A stretch of 64,000 bases of DNA, taken from contig CAUSKK010000003.1 in the NCBI GenBank assembly GCA_963532425.1, positions 91,740 through 155,739 of the forward strand. Reading direction: 5' to 3'. Shown in pieces: positions 8,247 through 16,943 of the stretch (the first letter of the stretch is position 1; each line of letters begins with the position of its first letter). The position numbers and the translations under genes are program-made. Below the pieces are notes generated by a model. It was not told the origin of the DNA. It saw nothing but the letters and a program-made list of their open reading frames with translations, and did not search any database. Source of the stretch: CAUSKK01 sp963532425. GTDB lineage: Bacteria > Pseudomonadota > Gammaproteobacteria > Cardiobacteriales > Cardiobacteriaceae.

Positions 8247-9719
8247 CTAATAGCCGAGCATCTTCCACCAGGCCAGGCCGACGGTGGCGAAGATGGCAAT
8301 TTCCACCACACTCATAAGGAAGCCGGCCAGCCACCATTCCTTCAGGGTTACGTAGTTGGAGCTGAAGATGACCGGCGATGAGCCTGAAGCGTAGTGGGTC
8401 AGCGACATCATGATGCCGGTGGCCGCACTCATGGCGAAGGCCAGCAGGGCCGGTGGCGCGCCTAGGGCCAGGCCCGCCACGTAGAAGGCGGCGAACATGC
8501 CGGTTACGTGGGCCGTACCGCTGGCGAACATGTAGTGGCTGTAGAGGTAGACCAGCACCAGTAGAATGCTGCCGGCCTGCCAGCTCATCTCGTGGCCGGC
8601 GATGTAGCCCTTCATCAGGTTAGAAATCCAGCCGATGAGGCCCAGCTTGTTGAGGAAGTCCGCCATCATCACCAGCGCCGCGAACCAGATGATGGTGTCC
8701 CAGGCGCCCTTCTCTTTTAAAGCATCGTCCCAGGTGAGCACGCCGGAAATCAGCAGCAGGGACAGACCGAGCAGCGCCGCCGCCGTCGCGTCCACCGACA
8801 CGCCGAACAGGTGCTTCGGCACCTCCGCCCACAGCAGCAACATGACCGCGAAGACACCGAGCATGATTTTCTCGCCGCGATTCATGGGGCCCATGGCCTT
8901 CAGTTTCTCCTTGGCCAGCGCCGGCGCGTCCGGCGTGTGTTTAATTTCCGGCGGGAAGAACAGCATCAGAATCAGCGGCATCAGCAGCATGGCCACCAGC
9001 GCCGGCACGCACATGCCGACGAACCAGGTGCCCCAGCTCATCTGGAAATTGGTGCCGGCCAGCTTGTTGATGGCGTCCACGGCCAGCGGGTTCGGCGCCG
9101 TCGCGGTTACGAAGAACAGGCAGGTGATGATGTTGGAATGGTAATTAACCAGCGCTAGGTAGCGGCCGATTTTCTTCTGGGTGCCGTCGGCCGGGTCGGA
9201 ACCGAAGTTGCCGGCGATGGATTTCATAATCGGGTGCACGATGGCGCCGCCCCGGGCGGTGTTGCTCGGCGTTACCGGCCCCAGCAGCAAATCGCAGAAA
9301 GACAGGCTGTAGGCCACGCCGATGGCGCGCTTGCCCCAGAGGGACACGAACAGGTAGCCGATACGCTCGCCCAGGCCGGTTTTCAGCAGGCCCCGGGAGA
9401 TGATGATGGCGATGCCAATCATCCAAATCAGCGAATGGTTCAGGGCGCTGAGGGCGTCCTTGATGGCCAGGCTCGCCGTCTTGCCGGCGGCGATGGCCTT
9501 TTCATCAATCACGGTTACGCCGGTCAGGGCCACCAGGGTGAAGGCGATGATGGCGATGGCGCCGATGGGCATGGCCTTGCCAATGATGGCGGCGATGATG
9601 CCCACGAACATGGCCAGCAGATGCCAGGCGTTGGCGGAAACGCCCTCGGGCACCGGAAGCAGCCAGATAAGGGCCGCCAGCGCCAGGGCGATGAGGGTGG
9701 GGACTTTGTTAAAACCCAT
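8247..9719 (-). CDS. SLC13/DASS-family dicarboxylate (or citrate) transporter
   Basis: 490 aa integral membrane protein with about 12 hydrophobic segments. DASS-family signatures include LLLGPVTPSNTARGGAI in the first half and the C-terminal SPVIFSSNYV. It resembles CitT/TtdT-type exchangers, which swap citrate, tartrate, fumarate or succinate. It is the last gene of a four-gene operon; the ATG of this gene lies 2 bases past the stop of the NuoF-like gene. The context suggests fumarate (or malate) uptake against succinate export for the reductase encoded upstream. Confidence 0.88.
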   Translation of the reverse strand: MGFNKVPTLIALALAALIWLLPVPEGVSANAWHLLAMFVGIIAAIIGKAMPIGAIAIIAFTLVALTGVTVIDEKAIAAGKTASLAIKDALSALNHSLIWMIGIAIIISRGLLKTGLGERIGYLFVSLWGKRAIGVAYSLSFCDLLLGPVTPSNTARGGAIVHPIMKSIAGNFGSDPADGTQKKIGRYLALVNYHSNIITCLFFVTATAPNPLAVDAINKLAGTNFQMSWGTWFVGMCVPALVAMLLMPLILMLFFPPEIKHTPDAPALAKEKLKAMGPMNRGEKIMLGVFAVMLLLWAEVPKHLFGVSVDATAAALLGLSLLLISGVLTWDDALKEKGAWDTIIWFAALVMMADFLNKLGLIGWISNLMKGYIAGHEMSWQAGSILLVLVYLYSHYMFASGTAHVTGMFAAFYVAGLALGAPPALLAFAMSAATGIMMSLTHYASGSSPVIFSSNYVTLKEWWLAGFLMSVVEIAIFATVGLAWWKMLGY

Positions 9720-9721
9720 GA

Positions 9722-10966
9722 TTACTCCTTGATGCCGTATTCCTCGGGGAAGGTGCGCATGGAACTCTGCGTTACCGTTACCGCCCCGTCGAGCAGACCG
9801 CAGCGGCCACTGCGCGGCAGCACCGCCACCAGACTGTTCAGGGCGCTGATTTCCTCGTCGCCGCCGAGGCCGGTGTCAATGCGCTGGAGCAGCCGGGCCA
9901 GCTGGAAGGTGCCGCCCTTGCAGGAGGGGCACTGGCCGCAGGAGTTGGCGGCGAAGAATTCCACGTACTCGGAGACCTTGCGCACCACCGACGTGCCTTC
10001 GGAAATCACAATCATGGCGCCGGTGCCGAGGCTGGACTGGCGCAGGCGCACCGAGGCGAAGTCCAGGGGCACATCCAAATCCTTGGCCGTCAGCAGGGTA
10101 TTCGACGGGCCACCGGTGAAGACCGCCTTAAAGGCCCGGCCGCCGAGCATGCCGCCGCCGTATTTATAGATTAAATCCTGGAGGCTGGTGCCCATAGGCA
10201 GCTCATAGAGGCCGGGATTCAGCACGTCGCCGGACAGGGAATAGAGCTTGGTGCCGACGGCCTCGCCCTTACCCAAATCCCGGTACCACTGGACGCCGGC
10301 GCGGAGAATGTGGCTGACGTTGGCGAAGGTTTCGGTGTTGTTAATCAGGGTTGGGTCGTCATTGACGCCACATTCGGCCGGATAGGGCGGCTTGCGGTGG
10401 GGGAAGGGGAAGCCGCCGTTCAGCCAGGAGATGACCGCCGTTTCCTCGCCGCCGATGTAGCGGCCGGAGGTTTCCACCAGCTTCAGTTCGATGGGCTCGC
10501 CCAAATAGGCCTCGATGCGACGGCAGAGCTCGTGGTTCTGCCACTGGGCCAGCGCCGCCCGCGTCTCCTTTACCGCCTCGGTCAAATGCGGATTGACGTA
10601 CATAATCAGATGGTTAGCCTTGACCGCCACACCGGCGATGAGCGCCCCCTCGATGACCTGGTGGGGGGTATGGGCCAGCAGATAGCGGTCCTTGAAGGTG
10701 CCGGGCTCGTCCTCGTTGGCATTGCAGACCACATAGCGGCCGCCGTTCTTGCGCGGCGTGTTCTTCACCGCCTCCCACTTGCGCCAGCTGGGGAAGCCGG
10801 CGCCGCCCATGCCGGCCAGGCCGGCATCGCGCAGCTGGTTGATGATGTCGTCGGGAGCCGCCAGCGCCTTGAGCAGGCCCTCACCGCCGCCCACGGCCAG
10901 CCAGCCGTTGAGGTCGGCGCCCAGCAGCCGGCTGGGGTGCAATAGGACTTGGTTCAATTCAGACAT
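9722..10966 (-). CDS. NuoF-like NADH-binding flavoprotein subunit
   Basis: 414 aa, homologous to the 51-kDa (NuoF) subunit of complex I and related diaphorases. NADH/FMN signatures are present: GMGGAGFPSWRKW, EDEPGTFKDR and GRYIGGEETAVISWLNGG. Near the C-terminus CGQCPSCKGG plus a later Cys (SGRCGLL) would ligate a 4Fe-4S cluster. The start was chosen at MSELNQV because GGAGGAG lies just upstream and the ATG overlaps the stop of the preceding gene; the frame is open further upstream. Expected role: oxidise NADH and pass electrons to the Fe-S subunit. Confidence 0.85.
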   Translation of the reverse strand: MSELNQVLLHPSRLLGADLNGWLAVGGGEGLLKALAAPDDIINQLRDAGLAGMGGAGFPSWRKWEAVKNTPRKNGGRYVVCNANEDEPGTFKDRYLLAHTPHQVIEGALIAGVAVKANHLIMYVNPHLTEAVKETRAALAQWQNHELCRRIEAYLGEPIELKLVETSGRYIGGEETAVISWLNGGFPFPHRKPPYPAECGVNDDPTLINNTETFANVSHILRAGVQWYRDLGKGEAVGTKLYSLSGDVLNPGLYELPMGTSLQDLIYKYGGGMLGGRAFKAVFTGGPSNTLLTAKDLDVPLDFASVRLRQSSLGTGAMIVISEGTSVVRKVSEYVEFFAANSCGQCPSCKGGTFQLARLLQRIDTGLGGDEEISALNSLVAVLPRSGRCGLLDGAVTVTQSSMRTFPEEYGIKE

Positions 10967-12569
10967 GGTGTTTCTCCTCCGGACGTTGGAGTTGTAGGGT
11001 GAAGCTGCCGTAGCCGGGGTAGAGCAACGGGGCGCTGCGGTCGGGCGTGAGGCCGGCATGGGTGAGTTCGCGTTGCAGAGCATAGATGTGGCCCAGGCCG
11101 CCGCGCATTTTCTTCAGCGGCAGACCGTTGTGGGCCGCCGCCGCCCCGGCCCGGCGGCCGAAGCTGATGATGTCCAGCAGCGCATTGCCCATCAGCCGGT
11201 TGCGGCCGTGGATACCCCCGGAGACCTCGCCGGCGGCGTAGAGGCCGGCCACGGTGGTGGCGCCGTCGCCGTCGATGACGATGCCGCCATTCTGATAGTG
11301 CAGGGTGGGGTGAATGAGCAGCGGTTCAACGCTGGGGTCGAGGCCGCATTTATGGGCCACGTGCTCCATGGTAACCAGGCGCTTGCGGATGTCCGGCTGG
11401 GCCGCAATCAGGCGCGGCGTGTCGAGGAAAACGCCCAGCTGGCCGTCCTTGACGATGCCCCGGCCCTCGGCACACTCGCGCAGTATGGCGGCGGCGACCA
11501 GGTCCCGGGGGCCGAGCTCGTCGATGAAGCGCTCCCCGAGGCCGTTCACCAGCCGGGTGCCGGCCGACCGCACCGCCTCGGAAATCAGCGCCCCGGCCAG
11601 GGACGCCGGTGCCGCCACGCCGGTGGGGTGGTACTGGAAGGAATCCAAATCGCGCAGCCTGGCGCCAAGGCGATAGGCCAGCACCAGGCCGTCGGCGGTG
11701 GCGCCGTAGTGGTTGGAGGTGGCGAAGCCCTGCAGGTGCAGCCGGCCGGAACCGCCGGTGGCCAGAATGGTGGCCTTGGCGTGAATCAGAATGAGCTGGC
11801 GCCGTTCCAAATCGTAGACCACGGCGCCGGCACAGCGGCCGTGCTCGTCGGAGAGCAGCTCAACGGCCGGATGGCGGTTCAGCAGCTGGATTTTGCGTTC
11901 CAGTTCGACGGCCTCGCGCAGCACCCGCATCATCTCCAGGCCGGTGAAGTCCCGGTGGCAGAGTATGCGCGGCACCGTCGTACCGCCGGCGCGCTTGCGC
12001 TGCAGGCGATTGCTGCCGTCGGCGGCCAAATCGAAGTTCATGCCCAGCTCGATGAGCCAGCGGATAACGCCCGGGGCGTCCTTGACCATCTGGGCAATCA
12101 GCCGGCGGTCGCCAACCCGGTGGCCGCCCTTCAGCGTGTCATCGAAATGCTGCTGCAGGCTGTCCTCTTCGCCCACCGCCGCCTGAATGCCGCCCTCGGC
12201 CATCACCGTGTTGCTGTCGCCGATGCGCAGCTTATTGACCATCAGCACCGAGGCCCCGGCCTCGGCCGCACTGAGGGCCGCCGCCGCCCCGGCGCCGCCG
12301 CCGCCGATGACCAGCACGTCGGTGGCCAGCGCTTCGGCCCCGGCCAAATCCCGGTCGGTAATCAGGGGATTGCTGAGCAGCAGTGCCGCCAGCTCCGGAT
12401 GGCAGGGCTCGCCCTGGTTGGCCCCCACCGCCAGCGCGGTGCGGGCGCTGGCCTGATAGTCCGGGTGGAACTGGCCGAGCAGCTCTTCTTTCGTGAGGTT
12501 TTCCGGCCGCAGGGGCAGGTCGGATTGGCGCAGGGCCCGAAGCGCTTCCTCGTAGGCGATGCCGTTCAT
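10959..12569 (-). CDS. FAD-dependent fumarate reductase/succinate dehydrogenase-type flavoprotein
   Basis: 536 aa of the FrdA/SdhA/NadB family. An 80-residue N-terminal extension precedes the FAD dinucleotide loop (VIGGGGAGAAAALSAAEAG from about residue 87). Active-site elements are His314 in FQYHPTG, Arg355 in GPRDLVA, and GRNRLMGNALLD. At the place of the His that binds FAD covalently in FrdA/SdhA (SHTVAAEGG) this protein has Asn120 (SNTVMAEGG), so its FAD is probably non-covalent. It overlaps the Fe-S gene upstream by 4 nt. No membrane anchor is encoded. Confidence 0.87.
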   Translation of the reverse strand: MNGIAYEEALRALRQSDLPLRPENLTKEELLGQFHPDYQASARTALAVGANQGEPCHPELAALLLSNPLITDRDLAGAEALATDVLVIGGGGAGAAAALSAAEAGASVLMVNKLRIGDSNTVMAEGGIQAAVGEEDSLQQHFDDTLKGGHRVGDRRLIAQMVKDAPGVIRWLIELGMNFDLAADGSNRLQRKRAGGTTVPRILCHRDFTGLEMMRVLREAVELERKIQLLNRHPAVELLSDEHGRCAGAVVYDLERRQLILIHAKATILATGGSGRLHLQGFATSNHYGATADGLVLAYRLGARLRDLDSFQYHPTGVAAPASLAGALISEAVRSAGTRLVNGLGERFIDELGPRDLVAAAILRECAEGRGIVKDGQLGVFLDTPRLIAAQPDIRKRLVTMEHVAHKCGLDPSVEPLLIHPTLHYQNGGIVIDGDGATTVAGLYAAGEVSGGIHGRNRLMGNALLDIISFGRRAGAAAAHNGLPLKKMRGGLGHIYALQRELTHAGLTPDRSAPLLYPGYGSFTLQLQRPEEKHHV

Positions 12570-13201
12570 GCTTCGGCTCCGTTTAAATCAATGTCCATTT
12601 CGCCGCGCTCGATTTCCTGCAGCCGTTTGAGCAGGTCCACCGGGCGCAGGCTGGCCGCCGCCGTGTGGCGCCGGGCGTAGAGGCCCAGATGGTTCGGCCG
12701 GATATTTTCCGGACAGGAGAGGGTGCAGAGATTGCACATGACGCACTCGTCGAAAATCTGCCCGGCGGCGGCGAAATCACCGCTGGCCACGGCCGCCACG
12801 CCCGCCTCCACGCTCAGGCCCTTGGGACAGGCGCGGGTGCAGCCGCCACAGTGGCGGCAGTGCTGGGCCTCGGGGAAGATGGCATTAACCTCCTCCAGCA
12901 CGTCCCAGCCGTCGCCCAGGTTCTTGGTGTCGTAGTAGTGCACGTGCTCGGGCAGGAAGTAGTCGATGAAGCTGACCTGCATGCCGGCTTCCACCGGGGT
13001 TTCACAGGCCAGGGCCGTTTGCACGTCCCGTTCGCCGTCCTTGCGCACCATGCAGCGGCAGGAACCGCAGACGCCCTGGCCCATGCAGCCCACGTTGGCG
13101 GTGATGGCCTTGCCGGCGTGGGCGTAGGCCTGAATGATGGAGGTGCCGGGGTCGGCTTCGACCCGCTGCCCGTTGATGGTGAGGGAAATTTTTTCGCTCA
13201 T
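12566..13201 (-). CDS. Iron-sulfur electron-transfer subunit (2Fe-2S plus two 4Fe-4S)
   Basis: 211 aa, FrdB-like. The N-terminal ferredoxin domain has C39, C45, C48 and C66 as likely 2Fe-2S ligands (CMGQGVCGSC). Two 4Fe-4S motifs follow: C115-x2-C-x2-C-x3-C and C153-x2-C-x2-C-x3-C. This cluster set can link the NuoF-like flavoprotein to the FAD subunit. First gene of the operon, with the promoter expected in the 110 bp upstream; I see no clear FNR box. Confidence 0.86.
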   Translation of the reverse strand: MSEKISLTINGQRVEADPGTSIIQAYAHAGKAITANVGCMGQGVCGSCRCMVRKDGERDVQTALACETPVEAGMQVSFIDYFLPEHVHYYDTKNLGDGWDVLEEVNAIFPEAQHCRHCGGCTRACPKGLSVEAGVAAVASGDFAAAGQIFDECVMCNLCTLSCPENIRPNHLGLYARRHTAAASLRPVDLLKRLQEIERGEMDIDLNGAEA

Positions 13202-13311
13202 ACATTGCCTCTGTTTTTTTGTTATGGGGGGCTCCCGCAGGAGCTTGGGGCTATTGTAATAAGCGGTTCCAAGGCCCGTCGCTGAAGAAAAGTTTAATTT
13301 CCCCGGGCCCG

Positions 13312-13866
13312 TCAGGGGGTGGCCGTCAGGGCGCCGATGAGGGCGTCGAAGTTTTTCACATAAAGCGGAGGGGAAGCGCTTCGGTCCCCGGCCACCTCAA
13401 ATTGCAGCCAGGAACCGGCCCCGGTTTTCAGGCCCTGCTCCAGCCGGACGGTGAACCGGGGCCGGCCGTCGTTGCCGGAGAACTCCAACAGCACTTCCGT
13501 GCTGATGAGGCCCGGCTTTTGTCCCCCGGCGGCGGCCGGCGCGGCGCCGTTAATTTGCTCGATTAGCACGTCCAACAGGTTTAGAACGGCCGCGCGTTGG
13601 TCGATTTGCCGCTGGCCATAGTGGTTTTCCTTCAGAAGCGCTTCCGTCAGGGGAATGAGGCTGTTTAAATCCCGGGGCCACTGCCAGATTTGCAGTTTTA
13701 GATGGGGCTCTTCGGCCAGCCGCTGGCGCAGGGTGGCCAGTGGGGCGGCGATGGTTGTGGGGGCCGGACGCACCGTGGCGGTGGCGGCGGGACTTGCGGC
13801 CGCCGGGGCCCCGACCGCCAGCGAAAAAGCACAGAAAATAAATAGTTTGCCCAGGGATTGGCCCAT
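13312..13866 (-). CDS. Exported protein of unknown function
   Basis: 184 aa. A Sec signal peptide (about residues 1-25, ending GAPAAAS) is followed by a mixed alpha/beta domain I do not recognise. One decamer copy lies in frame near the C-terminus (GDRSASPP). Divergent from the lipoprotein gene at 14039. No conserved Cys pairs or known motif seen. Confidence 0.6.
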   Translation of the reverse strand: MGQSLGKLFIFCAFSLAVGAPAAASPAATATVRPAPTTIAAPLATLRQRLAEEPHLKLQIWQWPRDLNSLIPLTEALLKENHYGQRQIDQRAAVLNLLDVLIEQINGAAPAAAGGQKPGLISTEVLLEFSGNDGRPRFTVRLEQGLKTGAGSWLQFEVAGDRSASPPLYVKNFDALIGALTATP

Positions 13867-14038
13867 AAAAACTCCTTAAATCCCCCATTCTAGCCAATGG
13901 CCACTGTCCGTTTAATTCGCCGCCCCCGAAGCGCTTCGGCATTGCTTTTGCTGCCGACTGGGGGAGAGCGGTTTTCTCCGCCGCCGAGAAGGCGCACAAT
14001 GAAACCACTCGTTGTTTTTTTACTACAGGAGTTTTCCC

Positions 14039-15928
14039 ATGAAACTAAAGCTCATTGCCCTGCTGGTTAGCGGCGCCCTGCTGAGCGCCTGCGGCGGCAG
14101 CCTGGTGAATCCGAACGTGTCGGTCTTCGTACCTGAACACGCGCTACCGCAGCCGACGGTTGTTCCCTCGCCGACGCTACCCCCCCAGCCAACGCCCACG
14201 GTGGCACCGCCGGCTCCCACGGTCGTCCCGTCCCCAACGCTGCCCCCCCAGCCGACGCCTACGGTGGCACCGCCGGTCCCCACGGTCGTCCCGTCCCCAA
14301 CGCTGCCCCCCCAGCCCACCTACAATCCGCAGCCCACGGTAGCCCCCACGCCGATTCCGCCGGTAACGCCCACGGCCACGCCGGTGCCCACGCCCAGCGA
14401 TAACCCGCAGCCCACGGTAACGCCCCTGCCGGCCCCCATGCCCACCTACAATCCACAGCCCACGCCAGTGCCACCGCCAGCGCCCACCCCCAGCGACAAT
14501 CCGCAGCCCACGCTAGTCCCCACGCCGCTGCCGCCGGCAACGCCCACGGCCACGCCCGTGCCACCGCCGGCGCCCACGCCCAGCGATAATCCGCAGCCCA
14601 CGGTAACACCCTTGCCGGCCCCCATGCCCACGGTAGCGCCTTCGCCCACGGCCAATCCGCAGCCCACGGCCAACCCCGAGCCGACGCCCACCCTGAATCC
14701 ACCGGTGCCGGCACCGACCAACATTCCGCCGGTGGAACCGGACATTCGCGGCAGCTTCAGCAATGACAGCAGCCAGCTGGGCACCTTCAACCAGTACACC
14801 GCTTCGCCCATCACGCCGGAAATGGTCGCCTTCCTGGAACAGACCAACGTCTACCGCGCCGAAAAAGGTCTGCCGCCGCTGAAATTCCGCAACAGTCTGA
14901 ACAGCTATGCCCAGGTGCGGGCCGAGGAAATTACCGAACTCTGGAGCCACCAGCGCCCCAACGGCAAACAGGTTACCGACCACGAGTTCTTCGACCGCAA
15001 CGACCCCACCCAGGCCACCCTCCAGGGGGAAAACCTGCACAAGGGCACCGTGTCGCCCCATACGCCCGAGGGCGCCCGCGCCGCCGCCGGCCACCTGCGC
15101 AACAGTCCGGGCCACTATGCCAACATGGTGCGCGAGGACTTCGATAGCTTCGGCGCCGGCTATGCCTACAAGGAAAACGACGCCTATAAAAACCACTGGG
15201 TGCAAATCTTTGGCGGCGGGCCCATCGACAGCAACGTCCATGACCCCAACACCGCCGTAACCGTGGACCGGGCCCAGGCCCAGAACGCCCTGAACCAGGC
15301 CGTGCAGTTCGAGGGCGCCGTGAACAAGCTAAAAATCAACGCCCCCACCGCCGCCCAGAATGACAGCCTGGCCAACATCGCCCCGAACCCGCACGTGGTG
15401 CAGCTCAGCGAGCAGCATCGTCTGGTCATTCGCGACGAGGGCGTCGCCGGCCAGTACCAGAGCTTCGGCGAGGTGCAGCAGAAGGCCAAGGGCGTCGAAA
15501 CCGAAACCCAGCTGCCGGTGGGCTATTTCAACGTGGGTAAAGCCTTCGTGCCCGATGCCAACAGCGAGTTCAAGGGCAGCTACGAGGGCACGGCCATCGG
15601 TGATGTGGGCGGCCATAGCCGCGTGGTGGCCGACGTCAAGGCCGACGTGGACTTCAACCAGGGTTCCAAAAAAATGGAACTGCAGCTGAAGAACAGCCGC
15701 ATGGGCAACAACGACCTGGCCCAGGCCCAGGCCCAGACGCTGAAACCGCAAAGCGCCTTGGACTTCAACGAAACCCTGAACTGGAATTCGGCCCAGGGTC
15801 AGTTTGAGGGCGCCACCGGCTCAGCCCGCTTCTACGGCCCGCAGGCCGACGAAATCGGCGGCCAGTTCCGGCGTCAGTACGACTACGAAACCTATCAGGG
15901 TGCCTATGGCGCCCGGCGCAAACAGTAA
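14039..15928 (+). CDS. Surface lipoprotein: Pro-rich stalk, CAP/SCP domain, TbpB-like barrel
   Basis: 629 aa. The signal ends in the lipobox LLSAC (Cys18). A stalk of about 200 residues rich in Pro, Thr and Asn (repeats such as PSDNPQPTV and PSPTLPPQPT) is followed by a CAP/SCP (PR-1-like) domain at about 265-400 (TNVYRAEKGLPPLKF, GENLHKG, HWVQIFG). The C-terminal domain ends FYGPQADEIGGQF, the hallmark of the eight-stranded barrels of TbpB-type surface lipoproteins exported by Slam. It is probably displayed on the cell surface. The last ~490 bp are almost identical to the paralogue at 16944. Start chosen at MKLKL because AGGAG precedes it. Confidence 0.85.
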   Translation: MKLKLIALLVSGALLSACGGSLVNPNVSVFVPEHALPQPTVVPSPTLPPQPTPTVAPPAPTVVPSPTLPPQPTPTVAPPVPTVVPSPTLPPQPTYNPQPTVAPTPIPPVTPTATPVPTPSDNPQPTVTPLPAPMPTYNPQPTPVPPPAPTPSDNPQPTLVPTPLPPATPTATPVPPPAPTPSDNPQPTVTPLPAPMPTVAPSPTANPQPTANPEPTPTLNPPVPAPTNIPPVEPDIRGSFSNDSSQLGTFNQYTASPITPEMVAFLEQTNVYRAEKGLPPLKFRNSLNSYAQVRAEEITELWSHQRPNGKQVTDHEFFDRNDPTQATLQGENLHKGTVSPHTPEGARAAAGHLRNSPGHYANMVREDFDSFGAGYAYKENDAYKNHWVQIFGGGPIDSNVHDPNTAVTVDRAQAQNALNQAVQFEGAVNKLKINAPTAAQNDSLANIAPNPHVVQLSEQHRLVIRDEGVAGQYQSFGEVQQKAKGVETETQLPVGYFNVGKAFVPDANSEFKGSYEGTAIGDVGGHSRVVADVKADVDFNQGSKKMELQLKNSRMGNNDLAQAQAQTLKPQSALDFNETLNWNSAQGQFEGATGSARFYGPQADEIGGQFRRQYDYETYQGAYGARRKQ

Positions 15929-15942
15929 GCGCTTCCCTGCCG

Positions 15943-15976
15943 GCGTCCGCTCCCCCGGGGGCGGGCGCTTTTTTTT
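15943..15976 (+). terminator. Intrinsic terminator of the first CAP lipoprotein
   Basis: GCGTCCGCTCCCC / GGGGGCGGGCGC hairpin followed by eight T. Confidence 0.85.
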
Positions 15977-16020
15977 GGCCACGCGCTACAATGGCGCCTC
16001 TTCAATTACCCGGCGGAACC

Positions 16021-16704
16021 ATGTTTAAAAAATTAGCTCTTCTCGGACTCGGGGCCCTGCTGCCACTGCTGGCCGGCGCCGCCCCGGAGCTCCGCATCTA
16101 CGAACGCACCCTCCAGGAGAACAAGGAAAAGGACTTTGACACGGCCAACCGCGAGCACTGGACGGCGGCCCTGGCCGAGGAGAAGGGCACCCTGAGCCTG
16201 TACAGCACCAGCCCGCTGGCCGATGGCACCCGGGTGCTGTTCATCGAAATCTACGCCTCGCCGGCCGCCTATCAGGCCCATCTGCGCCAGCCGGCCCAGC
16301 AGCGCTACAGCGAACGGGCGCCGGAATTCCTCGACGAGAGCCAGAAACAAAGCTACGAGCTGGTGCCGGTGATACTGGCCGAGCGGCCGACGCCGCTGTC
16401 GGTGCTGCAGCGGCAGAAATCGGCCTTTCTGAGCCTGGAAAAATTCACGCTGAAACCGGACAGCCGGCCGGAACAGGTCATCGGCTATATGAAAAGCAAG
16501 GTCTGGGCGCTGCAAAACCGGCTGCGGGCCGTCTACGGGGCCCAGGACGCCCGCGACCCGCGCACCTTCTACTATGTGCGCATTGGCGAAGAGCCCCTGC
16601 ACGCCGACGATGCCCTGCGCCTGATTGCCAGCAGCTACGAATTCATTCCCCTGCGCAATCGGGTGCTGCTGAGCCGGGGCGGCCTCACCTATCTGCGCCC
16701 CTAG
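16021..16704 (+). CDS. Exported protein with ABM/dimeric alpha-beta barrel-like domain
   Basis: 227 aa with a Sec signal peptide (MFKKLALLGLGALLPLLAGAA). The next ~100 residues have the pattern of antibiotic-biosynthesis-monooxygenase-like domains, with SLYSTSPLADGTRVLFIEIYASPAAYQAHL resembling the 'E.y.d..A...H...p' signature. The C-terminal half has no family I can name. It sits between the two CAP lipoproteins and has its own terminator. Function unknown; an enzymatic ABM role is only a possibility. Confidence 0.6.
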   Translation: MFKKLALLGLGALLPLLAGAAPELRIYERTLQENKEKDFDTANREHWTAALAEEKGTLSLYSTSPLADGTRVLFIEIYASPAAYQAHLRQPAQQRYSERAPEFLDESQKQSYELVPVILAERPTPLSVLQRQKSAFLSLEKFTLKPDSRPEQVIGYMKSKVWALQNRLRAVYGAQDARDPRTFYYVRIGEEPLHADDALRLIASSYEFIPLRNRVLLSRGGLTYLRP

Positions 16705-16719
16705 AGGGCGGAATGCTCC

Positions 16720-16748
16720 AGGTCGGCCGTCGGTCGGCCTTTTTTTTT
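16720..16748 (+). terminator. Intrinsic terminator
   Basis: AGGTCGGCC-GTC-GGTCGGCCT hairpin (two wobble pairs) with a run of eight T. Confidence 0.85.
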
Positions 16749-16943
16749 GGGCCCGGCCGCAGCGGGCTAAAAAATTCTTTCTTTTCAAACGATTGGCCCG
16801 AAAAGCCCCCGACCGGCCGCCGGGCTGTGGCGCCGCCGCAACAAAATTCGCCGAAACCCTGTAAATAGGCGGCTTTGACCGTTTTTTTCCGGCTCCAAAA
16901 GCGGCAAAATAGCGGCCTTTTTAACATTTAGAGGAATCTAACG

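Noticed and set aside
14150..14700. Minisatellite or CRISPR-like repeat in the first lipoprotein
   Set aside because: The repeats encode the Pro-rich stalk in frame and are explained by the protein.
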